Shown piece by piece: positions 1 through 8,505 of a stretch of DNA of 64,000 nt. Numbering within the stretch: position 1 is the stretch's first letter; each line of letters opens with the position of its first letter. The notes below the pieces were generated by a model that did not search any database, had not been told where the DNA came from, and was given only the letters and a program-made list of their open reading frames with translations. The stretch is from Lysinibacillus mangiferihumi (GTDB lineage: Bacteria > Bacillota > Bacilli > Bacillales_A > Planococcaceae). The DNA is taken from contig NZ_PYWM01000021.1 in NCBI RefSeq assembly GCF_003049665.1, positions 1-64,000 of the forward strand, in the 5' to 3' direction. The position numbers were made by a program, and so were the translations under genes.

Positions 1-1
1 T

Positions 2-493
2 ATTGGTATTACTAAAAAGGTCTCTCTCACACTGACGGAAGATGATTGGACAGCATTAGATGAGAAAGCAAAAGGGAATCGTTCGCTTTTTTTACGCCAA
101 ACGATTGTTAAAGCATTGGACAATGAGGAACCCCCAGCAGGAGAATTGTATTTTAAAAGCGATCTGCATAAAGAACAATCGTTGAAGATATTAAATGTAT
201 TCAACCAACTGAGTATTTCAAGTGACTTGTATTATGGCTGTTTAGCGTATGTAGTAGGAGCGACTTATAAAGCTGATTGTCTTATCAAAAACATCGGTGA
301 AGATAAGAAAGTGGATATGGATGGGTTGTTCAAGGACATGGAAGTGCTTTCGCATAGTGAGCGAGTGATGATAAGGTTTGGTTTGCAGTTATTCAACAGC
401 AATAAGGATGACATTAAATTATCCGATGTGATGCAGTCGTTAGATAGCGATAATATAAAAGTTATTAAACAGGCGATTGATTTATTTTATTAG
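2..493 (+). CDS. Ribbon-helix-helix DNA-binding protein, 5'-partial
   Basis: The reading frame is open to the first base of the window, so the true start lies upstream and about 164 codons are visible. The visible N-terminus (VSLTLTEDDWTALDEKAKG, then a helix with RSLFLRQTIVKAL) has the strand-helix-helix pattern of Arc/MetJ-type repressors. The remaining 120 residues are helical with no recognised motif. Such proteins act as plasmid partition adaptors (ParR-like) or autorepressors. A nearby actin-like ATPase relic fits a partition role, which is inference. A strong terminator follows about 80 bases after the stop. Confidence 0.6.
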   Translation: MGITKKVSLTLTEDDWTALDEKAKGNRSLFLRQTIVKALDNEEPPAGELYFKSDLHKEQSLKILNVFNQLSISSDLYYGCLAYVVGATYKADCLIKNIGEDKKVDMDGLFKDMEVLSHSERVMIRFGLQLFNSNKDDIKLSDVMQSLDSDNIKVIKQAIDLFY

Positions 494-572
494 ATTTTAT
501 CGAAATTCAGATGCATAATGATTATGAACAGTAAATCGTTCACTATCTTTCCCCAAAGGTATGTCAAGGGCA

Positions 573-617
573 AAAACCATTGTTTCTTCGGTAAAAGAAA
601 TAATGGTTTTTTATTTT
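573..617 (+). terminator. Rho-independent terminator of the first gene
   Basis: Arms 573-588 (AAAACCATTGTTTCTT) and 595-610 pair over about 15 positions with one mismatch, and the second arm runs into a T-rich tract. It ends transcription of the ribbon-helix-helix gene. Confidence 0.75.
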
Positions 618-783
618 AGGTAACTTTATATATTCCGAAAAGGTTACCTAAAATAAAAAAACCTTAGCGTATAACGCAGATTCCAAAAGGAATAGGGATT
701 CTTTCCTTTTGGAATCGAGTACAGCAAGCCGGTGTAGCTGGTGCGGTAGCATTTTTTGCTAGGTTTAACCAACGAAAAATGCT
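605..783. other. Cluster of three further hairpins
   Basis: Three inverted repeats follow one another. Arms 605-624 and 643-663 are about 20 bp (one extra A on the right) around a GGTAAC core, and share bases with the preceding terminator, so the two stems exclude each other. Arms 679-692 and 703-716 are a perfect 14 bp. Arms 748-756 and 775-783 are 9 bp. No ORF covers them. A structured RNA, replication signal or attenuator are possible; function is not known. Confidence 0.5.
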
Positions 784-1412
784 ATAATACTAGCAGATAA
801 ACTTTACTTTTTTACATACTCTCGCTGTTCATGCTCACCTTCACTGCCTATTGGTATAACGTGAGATTGCTCGATTAATGCCAGAGTGCTGTGTGTACTT
901 GCCATCACTATTCAGTTGGATATATCGCAAGAAGGCATGGTTATAGAAGCGTTAAAACGCATTAAATGCATCTGGAATCCTTGACAGAGTAAGCAATAGC
1001 CGAAAATCAACGATATGATGCACTGCATAAATACATTGATACTACCAAAAGCGTAGTTGTGTATGGCGGTTTATTAAAAATATGGAGCAAGTTATTAAAT
1101 GTGACTGATTGAGCAAAAAGCCTATCGGTATTTTGTTATGTAAAAAATATATATGGTGGACGTTTAGTGTCCAATTCAAACTGATTGAGCGTTATCGCAC
1201 ATTCGGTTTTTTTGCGTTTTATGTAATTAAAAAAATAAAAACAAAAGAGGAGGATTATAAACAAAAAACAAAAGGAGTTTTGAAAACTTTGCAAGAGTGT
1301 GAAAAGGTAACTTTTATTATTTTGATTAAGTTACTTTATTTAATTTTATGATTTATTAATGGCTCGGTACGAGCAAAGGGTTTTGTAGAAATCACGCACA
1401 TTTGCATACTGG
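784..1412. other. Long stretch without a supportable gene
   Basis: An 80-codon frame at 1109-1351 exists, but it lacks a convincing RBS and its Lys/Phe/Ile-rich composition matches random AT-rich DNA. I see no conserved motif and treat the segment as non-coding or decayed plasmid backbone. Confidence 0.4.
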
Positions 1413-1747
1413 CTATTCTCCACAAAATAAACGATCCCTACTCTTAATAAGCAAGTTAGCACCACCGCCAGTTACGAAAATTAATTGTATACGTCCGAAC
1501 CCTCGGTAAGCGTTCATAATTTCTCCTATAATTTCGCGAGCAAACTTCGTTCTCTGATCCATTACAGCGGACGTAATATTAAAAGTTTGTACGCCGTCCG
1601 GTGATTACATGTATTTTCTTGTTTCATTACCGTCAAAAAGGATTTTTTCGATTCATGCTCACTAGGATACAACTTGATTTCAGAAAGTGCATTTTTGACA
1701 TTCAAATAAAGCATGTATGCACCTTTAGCCAATTGTAAATAACTCAA
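1413..1747 (-). pseudogene. Actin-like (ParM/Alp-type) partition ATPase, decayed
   Basis: Two minus-strand frames give parts of one protein. The 5' part encodes SYLQLAKGAYMLYLNVKNAL. After a frame change near 1590 a second stretch reads FNITSAVMDQRTKFAREIIG and then an FVTGGGANLL motif before a stop at 1413-1415. The Gly-rich GGGAxLL loop lies in the nucleotide-binding cleft near the C-terminus of ParM and related plasmid actins. The N-terminal part is absent and the frame is broken, so it is a relic. With the ribbon-helix-helix gene it suggests a former type II partition system. Assignment rests on motif pattern only. Confidence 0.55.
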
Positions 1748-1759
1748 CTCAATTTCAAA

Positions 1760-1812
1760 GTTAACTTAGTTAACTAGGTTAACCATTGAAAATAAAATAT
1801 TTAGAAGTTAAC
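1760..1812. repeat. GTTAAC repeat cluster A
   Basis: The self-complementary hexamer GTTAAC starts at 1760, 1769 and 1778 (exactly 9-bp steps) and again at 1807. It lies just upstream of the minus-strand actin-like relic, where a partition centromere or operator is expected. Confidence 0.7.
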
Positions 1813-2026
1813 TGAATATAAGAAGACGCATTCCTTCTTTACTCAAATTGAAACTTTTTTATTGAAATACAACCTAGTTCAACAACTTTTATAAATGTAT
1901 ACGGTGTGGTAGACTTCCATCCCTACATTCTTTAAGTTCTAAAAGGGAATCAACGCAAAAATATTCCAATTCGAGGGGTTACTCATTGTTTTCAAGAAAG
2001 AAAAAAGGCATACTATAAATAAGTAA

Positions 2027-2081
2027 GTTAACTATAGTTAACCTAGTTAACCAATTGATAATAGTGATATTTTAAGTTAAC
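2027..2081. promoter_or_regulatory. GTTAAC repeat cluster B, operator or centromere candidate
   Basis: GTTAAC starts at 2027, 2037, 2046 and 2076, the same three-plus-one layout as cluster A. The last copy ends just before the RBS of the downstream coiled-coil gene. It is probably the binding site of that protein's N-terminal domain, which is inference. Confidence 0.65.
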
Positions 2082-2098
2082 TAAAAGGAGGAGAAGAA

Positions 2099-3004
2099 AT
2101 GGCGGATAAAACATTTGGAGTCAAAGTAACTGAGGAAGTTTATGATAAAGCCAAAGCAACAGTCGAAATGAGCGGTTTAACAGGGAAAGATTGGTTAGAA
2201 AAAGTAATATCCTTATATGAATTAAACAGCTTGAAGGACGGAATCTCCAGTGATTATTCAAACGATCTTGCTGAATTAGAAGTACACACGACAAGGATTT
2301 ACTCACTAATTAGCAATATGGTTGCCCGTTCTACCTATTTAAAAGACCATGCAGTGAAAGAAGTAAGCGATAAACTAGATAGTAAAGAGGGCATCATTGC
2401 CGAATTGCAAGAGAAAAACAGGTCATTAAAGTTGAGTATTAGCGACTTAGAAGAACAACATAAGGAGGCTAGCAAACATGCACTAACGTTAGAGAATACT
2501 TTAGTATCTATGCAAAATACGATTGATAATAACCAAGCGTTGATTAACGAATATAAAGAAAAGAACGATACATTAAGCGGGCTTGTAACAAAATATCAGG
2601 GCTATGCTGACGAAAATGAGGCCTTAAAAAAAGCATTTGAAGTTGAAAAGGCGTCTCTCGTACAACAGTTAAACGAACAACAAACAGCATATACGGAACA
2701 AATCCATCAATTAAAACAAGCGAAGCAGCAAGCCTATGAACGTGTACGTGAATTAGAAACGACTTTAGAAAATGCACAGTTGAACTATACTCGCGAACTT
2801 GAAATAATGCAGGAGCGTAAGGATTTAGAGCGTGAGAAGGCACTTGTAGAAGTAGAACGTGAGTATCAAGCGAAGTTACAAGCTCAAAACGACAAATACA
2901 ATGATAAAGTCGCAGAAATGCATGCAGAGAGTGAACGTATTCGCGGGAATTATGAAGCGAAGTTAGAGGCAACAGTAATATCTACTGAAAATAAAAAGAA
3001 ATAG
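2099..3004 (+). CDS. Coiled-coil DNA-binding protein (KfrA-like layout)
   Basis: This 301-residue protein begins after a strong AAAGGAGG site. Residues 1-45 (FGVKVTEEVYDKAKATVEMS then a helix) look like a ribbon-helix-helix or short HTH. From residue 55 almost everything is charged heptad-rich coiled coil, with Glu, Lys and Gln dominating. Plasmid proteins built this way (KfrA type) bind their own promoter and help positioning or partition. The GTTAAC cluster directly upstream supports autoregulation. Family assignment comes from architecture, not detailed similarity. Confidence 0.55.
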   Translation: MADKTFGVKVTEEVYDKAKATVEMSGLTGKDWLEKVISLYELNSLKDGISSDYSNDLAELEVHTTRIYSLISNMVARSTYLKDHAVKEVSDKLDSKEGIIAELQEKNRSLKLSISDLEEQHKEASKHALTLENTLVSMQNTIDNNQALINEYKEKNDTLSGLVTKYQGYADENEALKKAFEVEKASLVQQLNEQQTAYTEQIHQLKQAKQQAYERVRELETTLENAQLNYTRELEIMQERKDLEREKALVEVEREYQAKLQAQNDKYNDKVAEMHAESERIRGNYEAKLEATVISTENKKK

Positions 3005-3063
3005 GACTCACTAATAAAGCAGTATTTTTTACTAACAAACATACAAAAGGACAAATTGTTATG

Positions 3064-3095
3064 TACAGGAGGTATTCATTACCTCCTGTATTTTT
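3064..3095 (+). terminator. Rho-independent terminator
   Basis: A perfect 10-bp stem, TACAGGAGGT (3064-3073) with ACCTCCTGTA (3081-3090), is followed by TTTTTG. It closes the coiled-coil gene. Confidence 0.8.
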
Positions 3096-3144
3096 GTTAT
3101 TTCAAATTACCATTTGCTTTTATTCCTGTGGTAATGAGAGTTTG

Positions 3145-3543
3145 TTAACCACATAGACAGATGGTTTTACCTGTAAATTGACCACATGGCTTACAATATA
3201 CCTTGGATAAAAACCCCCCACATACGCTATGGATACCAACATTTTTTGTTACTTTTAGAGTACCAACATGGTTACACGGCTTAGCAAAAAGAATTTGTTG
3301 ATGATCTTCAGTTATACTATCATCTTCAGTTATACTATCATCTTCAGTTATACTATCATCTCCAGTTAGTACAAAAGAATCGTGTTCGTGTTCGTGTTCT
3401 TCAATTGAAGTTTCTGTGAACAAAGTGGAAGAAAAATCTTCCTTTAGTTCTTGATCTAACTCAGATGCTGATGCGTTCCCCATAATCCCAAATACAATAA
3501 ATAGGGTAAATAATGCTGTCAAGATGGTTGTTATCTTCTTCAT
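3145..3543 (-). CDS. Secreted small protein with DDSITE repeats and a Cys-rich tail
   Basis: This 132-residue precursor has a clear Sec signal peptide (MKKITTILTALFTLF, cleavage after NASAS). A spacer has the His-rich stretch HEHEHD, then three tandem copies of D-D-S-I-T-E encoded by three near-identical 18-bp units (about 3305-3360). The last 45 residues hold six Cys, including CGQ and the terminal CLCG. The layout resembles a leader, acidic spacer and disulfide- or metal-binding domain; a bacteriocin-like or metal-binding role is possible but unproven. A good RBS precedes the start. Confidence 0.6.
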   Translation of the reverse strand: MKKITTILTALFTLFIVFGIMGNASASELDQELKEDFSSTLFTETSIEEHEHEHDSFVLTGDDSITEDDSITEDDSITEDHQQILFAKPCNHVGTLKVTKNVGIHSVCGGFLSKVYCKPCGQFTGKTICLCG

Positions 3544-3795
3544 TTTTCTCTCTCCTAATATGTACTATTTTTACTACATTTTACAATGTATCATATTTTT
3601 TCACCATTTACAAATTTTATTAAAATATAGAATTTTATGTATTTTTACGACGGATTATTCCAACTGAAAACTATCCTTGAAAAGTGTCACAACTTAATAG
3701 TATTGATACTTCTTAATTAGTACAGTAATATCAAGGTATCAAGTGGTGTCATAACCAAGGTTCATAAAAAGGGTATAGAAATGAGGGTTTTTCCC

Positions 3796-4362
3796 ATGAT
3801 TTACGGCTATGCGAGGGTATCAACTGTATCACAAGAATTAGAAGTTCAACTCCAAGCATTGGAGAATGAAGGAGCAACTGTTATTTACAAAGAAAAATTC
3901 ACAGGAATAAAAACAAATCGACCTCAATTAAATGAGCTGCTGTCTACATTAAGAGAAGGTGACAAGCTTGTTGTAACCAAATTGGATAGATTGGCTCGTA
4001 ACACTAAAGAAGGCATCGAAATCATTGAACAGTTATTCGCAAAAGGCGTAAAAGTACATGTGCTTAATGTTGGATTGCTTGAAGATACGACAATGGGGCG
4101 TTTCTTTTTACAGACGTTACTGGCTGTAACTGAAATGGAGAGGAATCTTATTGTTGAACGTACCCAGGAAGGAAAAGCTATTGCTAAACAGCAACCAGGA
4201 TTCCGTGAAGGCAGGCCAAGTAAATACACTAAAAAACAGTTAGATCATGCGATAAGTTTACGAGATACTCATTCATTTAAACAAATAGCTGAGATCACAG
4301 GTATTTCTATCAGTACTTTAAAACGAGAAAGTAAAAAACGAAAAGAAAATAAAAGGCAGTAA
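3796..4362 (+). CDS. Serine recombinase (resolvase/invertase family)
   Basis: From ATG 3796 the protein has 188 residues, the usual resolvase size. The catalytic domain opens with YGYARVST (nucleophile Ser9), followed by KLDRLARN with the active-site Arg cluster, and a long E helix near [10 protein letters not shown]. The C-terminal HTH reads [17 protein letters not shown]. Plasmid resolvases resolve multimers or invert segments. The upstream in-frame ATG (3781) adds only MRVFP and lacks the family start. A terminator overlaps the end. No partner transposase is visible. Confidence 0.9.
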   Translation: MIYGYARVSTVSQELEVQLQALENEGATVIYKEKFTGIKTNRPQLNELLSTLREGDKLVVTKLDRLARNTKEGIEIIEQLFAKGVKVHVLNVGLLEDTTMGRFFLQTLLAVTEMERNLIVERTQEGKAIAKQQPGFREGRPSKYTKKQLDHAISLRDTHSFKQIAEITGISISTLKRESKKRKENKRQ

Positions 4363-4398
4363 TGACAAGGGTTAGTTCTTTGTCATTACTGCCTTTTT
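4355..4398 (+). terminator. Terminator of the resolvase gene
   Basis: A 14-bp stem, GGCAGTAATGACAA (4355-4368) with TTGTCATTACTGCC (4380-4393), is followed by TTTTT. Its first arm overlaps the end of the resolvase gene. Confidence 0.85.
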
Positions 4399-4443
4399 CG
4401 GTTGTTATGTAAACCCAAAATGTATAATGTTTTGTAATGACAC

Positions 4444-4480
4444 AAAAAAGCACCCATTCAACTAAATAGGTGCTTTTTTC
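4444..4480. terminator. Bidirectional terminator between convergent genes
   Basis: AAAAAAGCACC pairs with AGGTGCTTTTTT around a 13-nt loop, giving A/T tracts on both sides. It separates the resolvase from the converging minus-strand gene. Confidence 0.75.
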
Positions 4481-4520
4481 AAATTTTAAATTGGTATCAT
4501 GTGATTTTATTGATGTTTCT

Positions 4521-4937
4521 TTACTTTCTAATAAAGTGATGTACTCTACTTCCAAACTCTACATAGGAATTATTTACTTGTGAAACATTTTGATTTTGGA
4601 ATGTTTGGTTGCTGTTACCAGTTATAAATATAGGCACAATACATAACGGACAACTACCATCATCTTCAATCATAGAACCACATAGCGAGCAATAATTGTT
4701 TTCAAGCTCAACTGTTTGATTAACTTTGTCCTCCAAAAGATGTAATTCCAATGAAGACTTCAAATCGTTAGGATTAGTTATTGCTAATGATTTTTCTTTC
4801 AAAAAATCATTAAACACTGTTGCAAATAAAGAGGTTTTTATTGGAACAGTAGCTACAACATTATTCATTTTGCTATTTGTAAAAATATTAAATGTACTGA
4901 GATTATTAATGTTTATAAAATCCACCTCACATTCCAC
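4521..4937 (-). CDS. Hypothetical protein with a C-terminal zinc-knuckle
   Basis: 138 residues, not recognised. Near residue 82 it carries CSLC then, after about ten residues, CPLC: two CxxC pairs likely forming a structural zinc site. The N-terminal half is helical and Asn/Lys-rich. It is monocistronic and divergent from the next gene. The start (ATG 4937) is the most upstream in frame, with a weak GGTGTGG site. No function can be given. Confidence 0.5.
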   Translation of the reverse strand: MECEVDFININNLSTFNIFTNSKMNNVVATVPIKTSLFATVFNDFLKEKSLAITNPNDLKSSLELHLLEDKVNQTVELENNYCSLCGSMIEDDGSCPLCIVPIFITGNSNQTFQNQNVSQVNNSYVEFGSRVHHFIRK

Positions 4938-5188
4938 ACCCTGAAATTTTATGTGTTTTTTGGTAAAAAAACTAGTTTTTCAGAAAACCTCTTCTTCATA
5001 AACCTAGTTCCTTTTTGTTTTTTTTAAGGAATTGTACAAAACCTTAATTATATAATACTACATCGCATCAAGCAAATAAATGGTAAATTAGTTATTGTTT
5101 TGGTTATTAACTATTTTATAGGTGAATATCTCTAATAATTGACGATAATATTCATAGAAGAAGATATGAATATCTCGAGAAAGGAAGC

Positions 5189-5746
5189 TTGATAACATTG
5201 AATATAAATTTTCCATCTACAGAAAATATACTTTTCACACAAAAACTCCTTCAAGAATTGTCTGAAAACAAAAAATTAAATTTATCAGAAGATCAAAAAA
5301 CTGCTTTCAAAAATGTATTAACAGATACTCTTCTTAATAGTTCCAATATAAAAAAAATATCTGATATACAAAGACAGTCGTTATTAAAAAATCCTAAAGA
5401 ATCAAATATATTAGACTTGTACAGTGAGAATGGTTTTCTAGATCTACTTGAAACTAAATTGGATAAGGATAGTAATTTATCCACTGTACAGAAGCAACTA
5501 ATAAATAGCATTGGTTTAACAAGTAAAGGTTCTATCTCGTCCTCAGCTAAAATTTTTATTGATGACATAGTAAATTCTACGTTGAAACAAAATAAAGTAA
5601 CGGATAAGGTACAAGCTGGAAATAACAACGCTGTTAAAGCAAAGGCAAGATCTTTATATCAGCAACAAATCCCGGTAAGTATAAGCACAAATATGGGAGA
5701 TATGACTTCTAGAATAGAACAAATTAGATCTCATTTCTTTGCATAG
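5189..5746 (+). CDS. Hypothetical protein, helical
   Basis: 185 residues from a TTG start preceded by AAAGGAAG. The composition is Lys/Ser/Asn-rich and mostly alpha-helical, with no signal peptide or membrane segment. The C-terminus reads MTSRIEQIRSHFFA. I do not recognise a family. It is divergent from the zinc-knuckle gene, with about 250 bases between for both promoters. Confidence 0.45.
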   Translation: MITLNINFPSTENILFTQKLLQELSENKKLNLSEDQKTAFKNVLTDTLLNSSNIKKISDIQRQSLLKNPKESNILDLYSENGFLDLLETKLDKDSNLSTVQKQLINSIGLTSKGSISSSAKIFIDDIVNSTLKQNKVTDKVQAGNNNAVKAKARSLYQQQIPVSISTNMGDMTSRIEQIRSHFFA

Positions 5747-6302
5747 AATCAGAGATTTAACTATCTTCTTCTGCTTAAAGTGGTGGTATAACATCGTCAT
5801 TTAGAGAATAGTTCTAACTGAATTGGAAAAACCGACGAAGAAATAGAATTAATAACAAAATTAAAAAGAGAGGATTTTTCAAGCTATACAATCCCATTCA
5901 AAATAACGTTCCCAAATCAAAGTTTGGAAACACATCAAAAAGCCCCGAATGTTGTTAAATCAACGTTTCGTGGTTTTTCTTATGAACATTTTTTATATAC
6001 CTTTTTATACAGGCAACATAAACGCTGATGTAGCAGTATTTTTACTTATCTGGTTTATTCTTCACTTTGCATAAAATCCTGTATATTTCTCTAAGCTTTC
6101 CTCGAGCTTTTTAAGCCCTTTTAAATTAGAGCATTAAGTGAAAAATAAAGCAAAAATAAAATAACCGTCTTAAAACAAACGTAAATGGCCTATAAATTGA
6201 TTTTTTTCATATAACTAGAATAAAAATTGTTAACTTTGCCATGCCTCTAGGAGGAAAATCCATAGCAAACTAGAGGTTCGGTTTTAACTGTTCCTCTTTT
6301 GA
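5747..6302. other. Non-coding stretch with a terminator hairpin
   Basis: No convincing gene is seen. Around 5938-5980 an imperfect hairpin (GCCCCGAAtGTTG with CAACgTTTCGtGG) is followed by a short T-tract and probably ends the preceding transcript. The rest holds short frames without an RBS, possibly remains of a decayed gene near 5800-5900. Confidence 0.4.
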
Positions 6303-6920
6303 TTAAATACTCCCTAACATGGCCAATATTCTTTCACGCTCCTGCGCAAAATAGGCTTTCTTTTCTTCGGTTACTTCTTCTTCTTGCTCATGACGAGTCG
6401 CAAACCATGTAGGTACCAATTCTACTTTTCTAGTTTTATCTTGTTCTGATACTGCAGATGAATTTGAAACCGTTAAATCGTTGATTTTGTTGTGAATAAT
6501 AGCACTTAATAAGGCTAATCGGTTTGTTTTTACGTATTGCAATTTCATAGGCAGTGAGATGATAAACCTCTCTTAAAATGCTCTCAAAATTCACATGTTG
6601 CACATCCAGAATGACCCGACAACCACTATTCGTTTTCCCGGATTTGTTTCTGGAAAGGATAAATAGCTTGGATTGCTCCATATACTTAAAAGCTGTTGAA
6701 ATTGTATTTAAACCAACCTCTAATTTTTTGCTTAAATGTTCTCGACTTACTTTGATAACTCCGTTGTATGTAAGGTCATAAATCAATTTTTCTAGCACTC
6801 TATGGACTTTCCCTCCAGGATAAATACCTTGTGCTGCTAAAGTTTCTTCTAGTTGCTGCAGGCGCTCTTCTTTGAGTGGCCGATCTCCTTTTTGATTGTC
6901 GTATGTAAAATAGGTTTATT
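6303..6920 (-). pseudogene. HTH plasmid regulator or replication-type protein, frameshifted
   Basis: Two overlapping minus frames make one protein. The upstream frame (6436-6920, without a clear start) has a winged-helix segment, VSREHLSKKLEVGLNTISTA followed by FKYMEQSKLFILSRN. The downstream frame (6303-6548) has an acidic tail rich in Glu (EEEVTEEKKAYFAQERERI). Continuity near 6545, AYEIAIRKNKP against MKLQYVKTNRLALLSAI, shows a frameshift. The sequence stops resembling protein at about 6920, so the 5' end is also lost. The family is probably a plasmid HTH protein. Confidence 0.5.
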
Positions 6921-6990
6921 ACAGCCAGATTTCCTTAATTGGAGATTTGGCTGTTTTTATTTGTAATAAAGCAGTTTCTTAAATCATATG

Positions 6991-7107
6991 GATCAAGCCA
7001 GCATCCGATCCGGCCAATGTCAAAAGTCGCTTATGGACCACCGAAAACACCAGGTACCCAGCTGGAAGATTGGTTTCTTATGAACTGCATCGATCAAGTC
7101 AGGCATA
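6991..7107. repeat. Dispersed intergenic repeat, copy 1
   Basis: This segment shares several blocks in order with 48198-48300: GCATCCGATC, GTCAAAAG, TTATGGACCACC, AAAACAC, AGGTACC, AGCTG and CATCaATCAAG. Neither copy is coding. Copy 2 lies just ahead of the conjugation operon, so a plasmid regulatory or transfer-related element is possible. Confidence 0.6.
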
Positions 7108-7539
7108 TTTGCAACTGTTTTTAGTATTTCATTACTTTTGGTTTATTTTTTTTGAAATGAATTAGAAGTTAAATATGATAGTTTATAACGACAAATTGAA
7201 TTTTATAGGTAATTATTACTTATTTTTACTTTGTATTGATACAAAAGATTACTATGGTAAAGAAAAATTTTACGTGATTTTACTCTCGTTTTTTATACAT
7301 ATTTCGACAAAATTTATTCAAAAATTTCAAGAGGAAATACCTATAAAGGAAAAAATTTCTTGATATGTCGAAGCTAGTCGTATGAATTAAATTTCAAAAT
7401 TTTTAGTTTGATTATACAATAATTCTCGATATGTCGAATATTGTCATTAATGGTTTATTAGTGTATAAAAAAACATAATAAACCATACAAAACCCAATTA
7501 TGGTGTAAAAAATTACAAATAAAGGAGTATGCTGCGTTT
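7108..7539. other. Very AT-rich stretch, no supportable gene
   Basis: A 62-codon frame at 7175-7363 has no RBS and low-complexity composition. Two copies of GATATGTCGAA (near 7361 and 7429) are the only structure seen. Confidence 0.35.
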
Positions 7540-7695
7540 ATGACACAACATGAAAGAAATAAAATTGAAGAGTTTAAAATTGCGTTTCAATCATTAGATG
7601 AAGAAACAAAAGAGTATGCATTAACCTTATTAAAGGCACTACAATTCGGACAAACAAGACATAATTTCCTGATAGATAAAATATTTAGAAAATAA
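7540..7695 (+). CDS. Small protein of an XRE switch module
   Basis: 51 codons starting at ATG 7540 after AAAGGAG. It contains the block FQSLDEETKEYALTLLKAL. A decayed relative with LDEETQVFVLSLLPFL sits at about 8340-8473, next to another XRE gene. Small proteins of this kind are found near XRE repressors of plasmids and prophages. Function unknown. Confidence 0.55.
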   Translation: MTQHERNKIEEFKIAFQSLDEETKEYALTLLKALQFGQTRHNFLIDKIFRK

Positions 7696-7851
7696 TGCGC
7701 ATTAAACAAAGTATTGTTATTTAGTTATTGTATATTCATAAGAAGGTGAGGGAAAAGGAATTTTTACTGTGGGAAATGCTCCAGTGGATTGAATAATAGT
7801 GTTTACTTATTTTTTAATAGGGCTACTTTTCATAGCCCTATTTATTAATTC

Positions 7852-8190
7852 TTAGGGTTTTTTATTTTGTAGTTCGGATAGTTTTTTTATTTGTTCCAAA
7901 GCATAATTTTGGAAGTCTGGTTCTAAGTCTTTAAAGATACACATTGCTTCTTCTAACCTCGTGTTAGGATGATTCTCTTCAGAAAACATCTCTCCCTTAC
8001 CTGTAAGTAACCATTCTTCATTAACTGAATACTGTGTACAGATATGTCGAATTAATAGATTTTTATTTTGTGGCTGGACACGATTGTATTCGAGATTACT
8101 AATTACATCTCTACTTACCCCTAATTTTTCTCCAAAAGCTCTTTGAGATAAGCCTAATTTTTCTCTTACAGCTTTGATCCTTTGGTGCAA
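7852..8190 (-). CDS. XRE-family (Cro/CI-like) repressor 1
   Basis: 112 residues. Residues 1-60 form a classic HTH_3 domain: IKAVREKLGLSQRAFGEKLG, then DVISNLEYNRVQPQ. The C-terminal part (LEEAMCIFKDLEPDFQNYAL) is a short helical dimerisation tail also found in the second XRE protein. No peptidase domain is present, so it is not a LexA-type repressor. Spaced half-sites lie in its upstream region (8228-8280), supporting autoregulation and control of the divergent decayed small gene. Confidence 0.85.
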   Translation of the reverse strand: MHQRIKAVREKLGLSQRAFGEKLGVSRDVISNLEYNRVQPQNKNLLIRHICTQYSVNEEWLLTGKGEMFSEENHPNTRLEEAMCIFKDLEPDFQNYALEQIKKLSELQNKKP

Positions 8191-8227
8191 GTTTAATCCC
8201 CCCTTATAAATTAAGATGAATTTAATT

Positions 8228-8280
8228 TACAACACAAAAAACACGAAGTCAACACAACTTTAATACTAAAATGTGTTGTA
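8228..8280. promoter_or_regulatory. Operator candidate of XRE repressor 1
   Basis: Half-sites TACAACACA (8228), CAACACAA (8250) and the reverse complement TGTGTTGTA (8272) are spaced exactly 22 bp, about two helical turns. They lie between the XRE gene and the divergent small-gene relic. Confidence 0.6.
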
Positions 8281-8339
8281 TACTCAAAAAATAGATGGTA
8301 ATATGTGTCTATAACACTTAAAGAGGGGGTGTGTTGAGT

Positions 8340-8473
8340 TGTTGACTCAAAAAATAGGGAAAATAAGTTTGGACAATTACATATTATTCATTAGTCATTG
8401 GATGAAGAAACACAAGTATTTGTGTTGAGTTTATTACCGTTTTTGTATACAGAAAATGGTCAAGAAAAAAGGT
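8340..8473 (+). pseudogene. Decayed copy of the small XRE-associated gene
   Basis: A stretch reading LDEETQVFVLSLLPFLYTEN corresponds to LDEETKEYALTLLKAL of the intact gene at 7540. Its N-terminal part is out of frame (DSQKIGKISLDNYILF-like reading). It is divergent from XRE repressor 1, as expected for the original partner. Confidence 0.5.
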
Positions 8474-8505
8474 GAACAGTTAAGTTCACCATTCTGCTTG
8501 TATTA

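Noticed and set aside
1109-1351. 80-codon plus-strand frame
   Set aside because: No RBS at a useful distance, biased Lys/Phe/Ile composition from AT-rich DNA, and no motif.
2544-2972. 142-codon minus-strand ORF opposite the coiled-coil gene
   Set aside because: Shadow of a real gene with strong codon structure on the plus strand.
7175-7363. 62-codon plus-strand frame
   Set aside because: No RBS, low-complexity aromatic and Lys-rich reading, likely chance in very AT-rich DNA.
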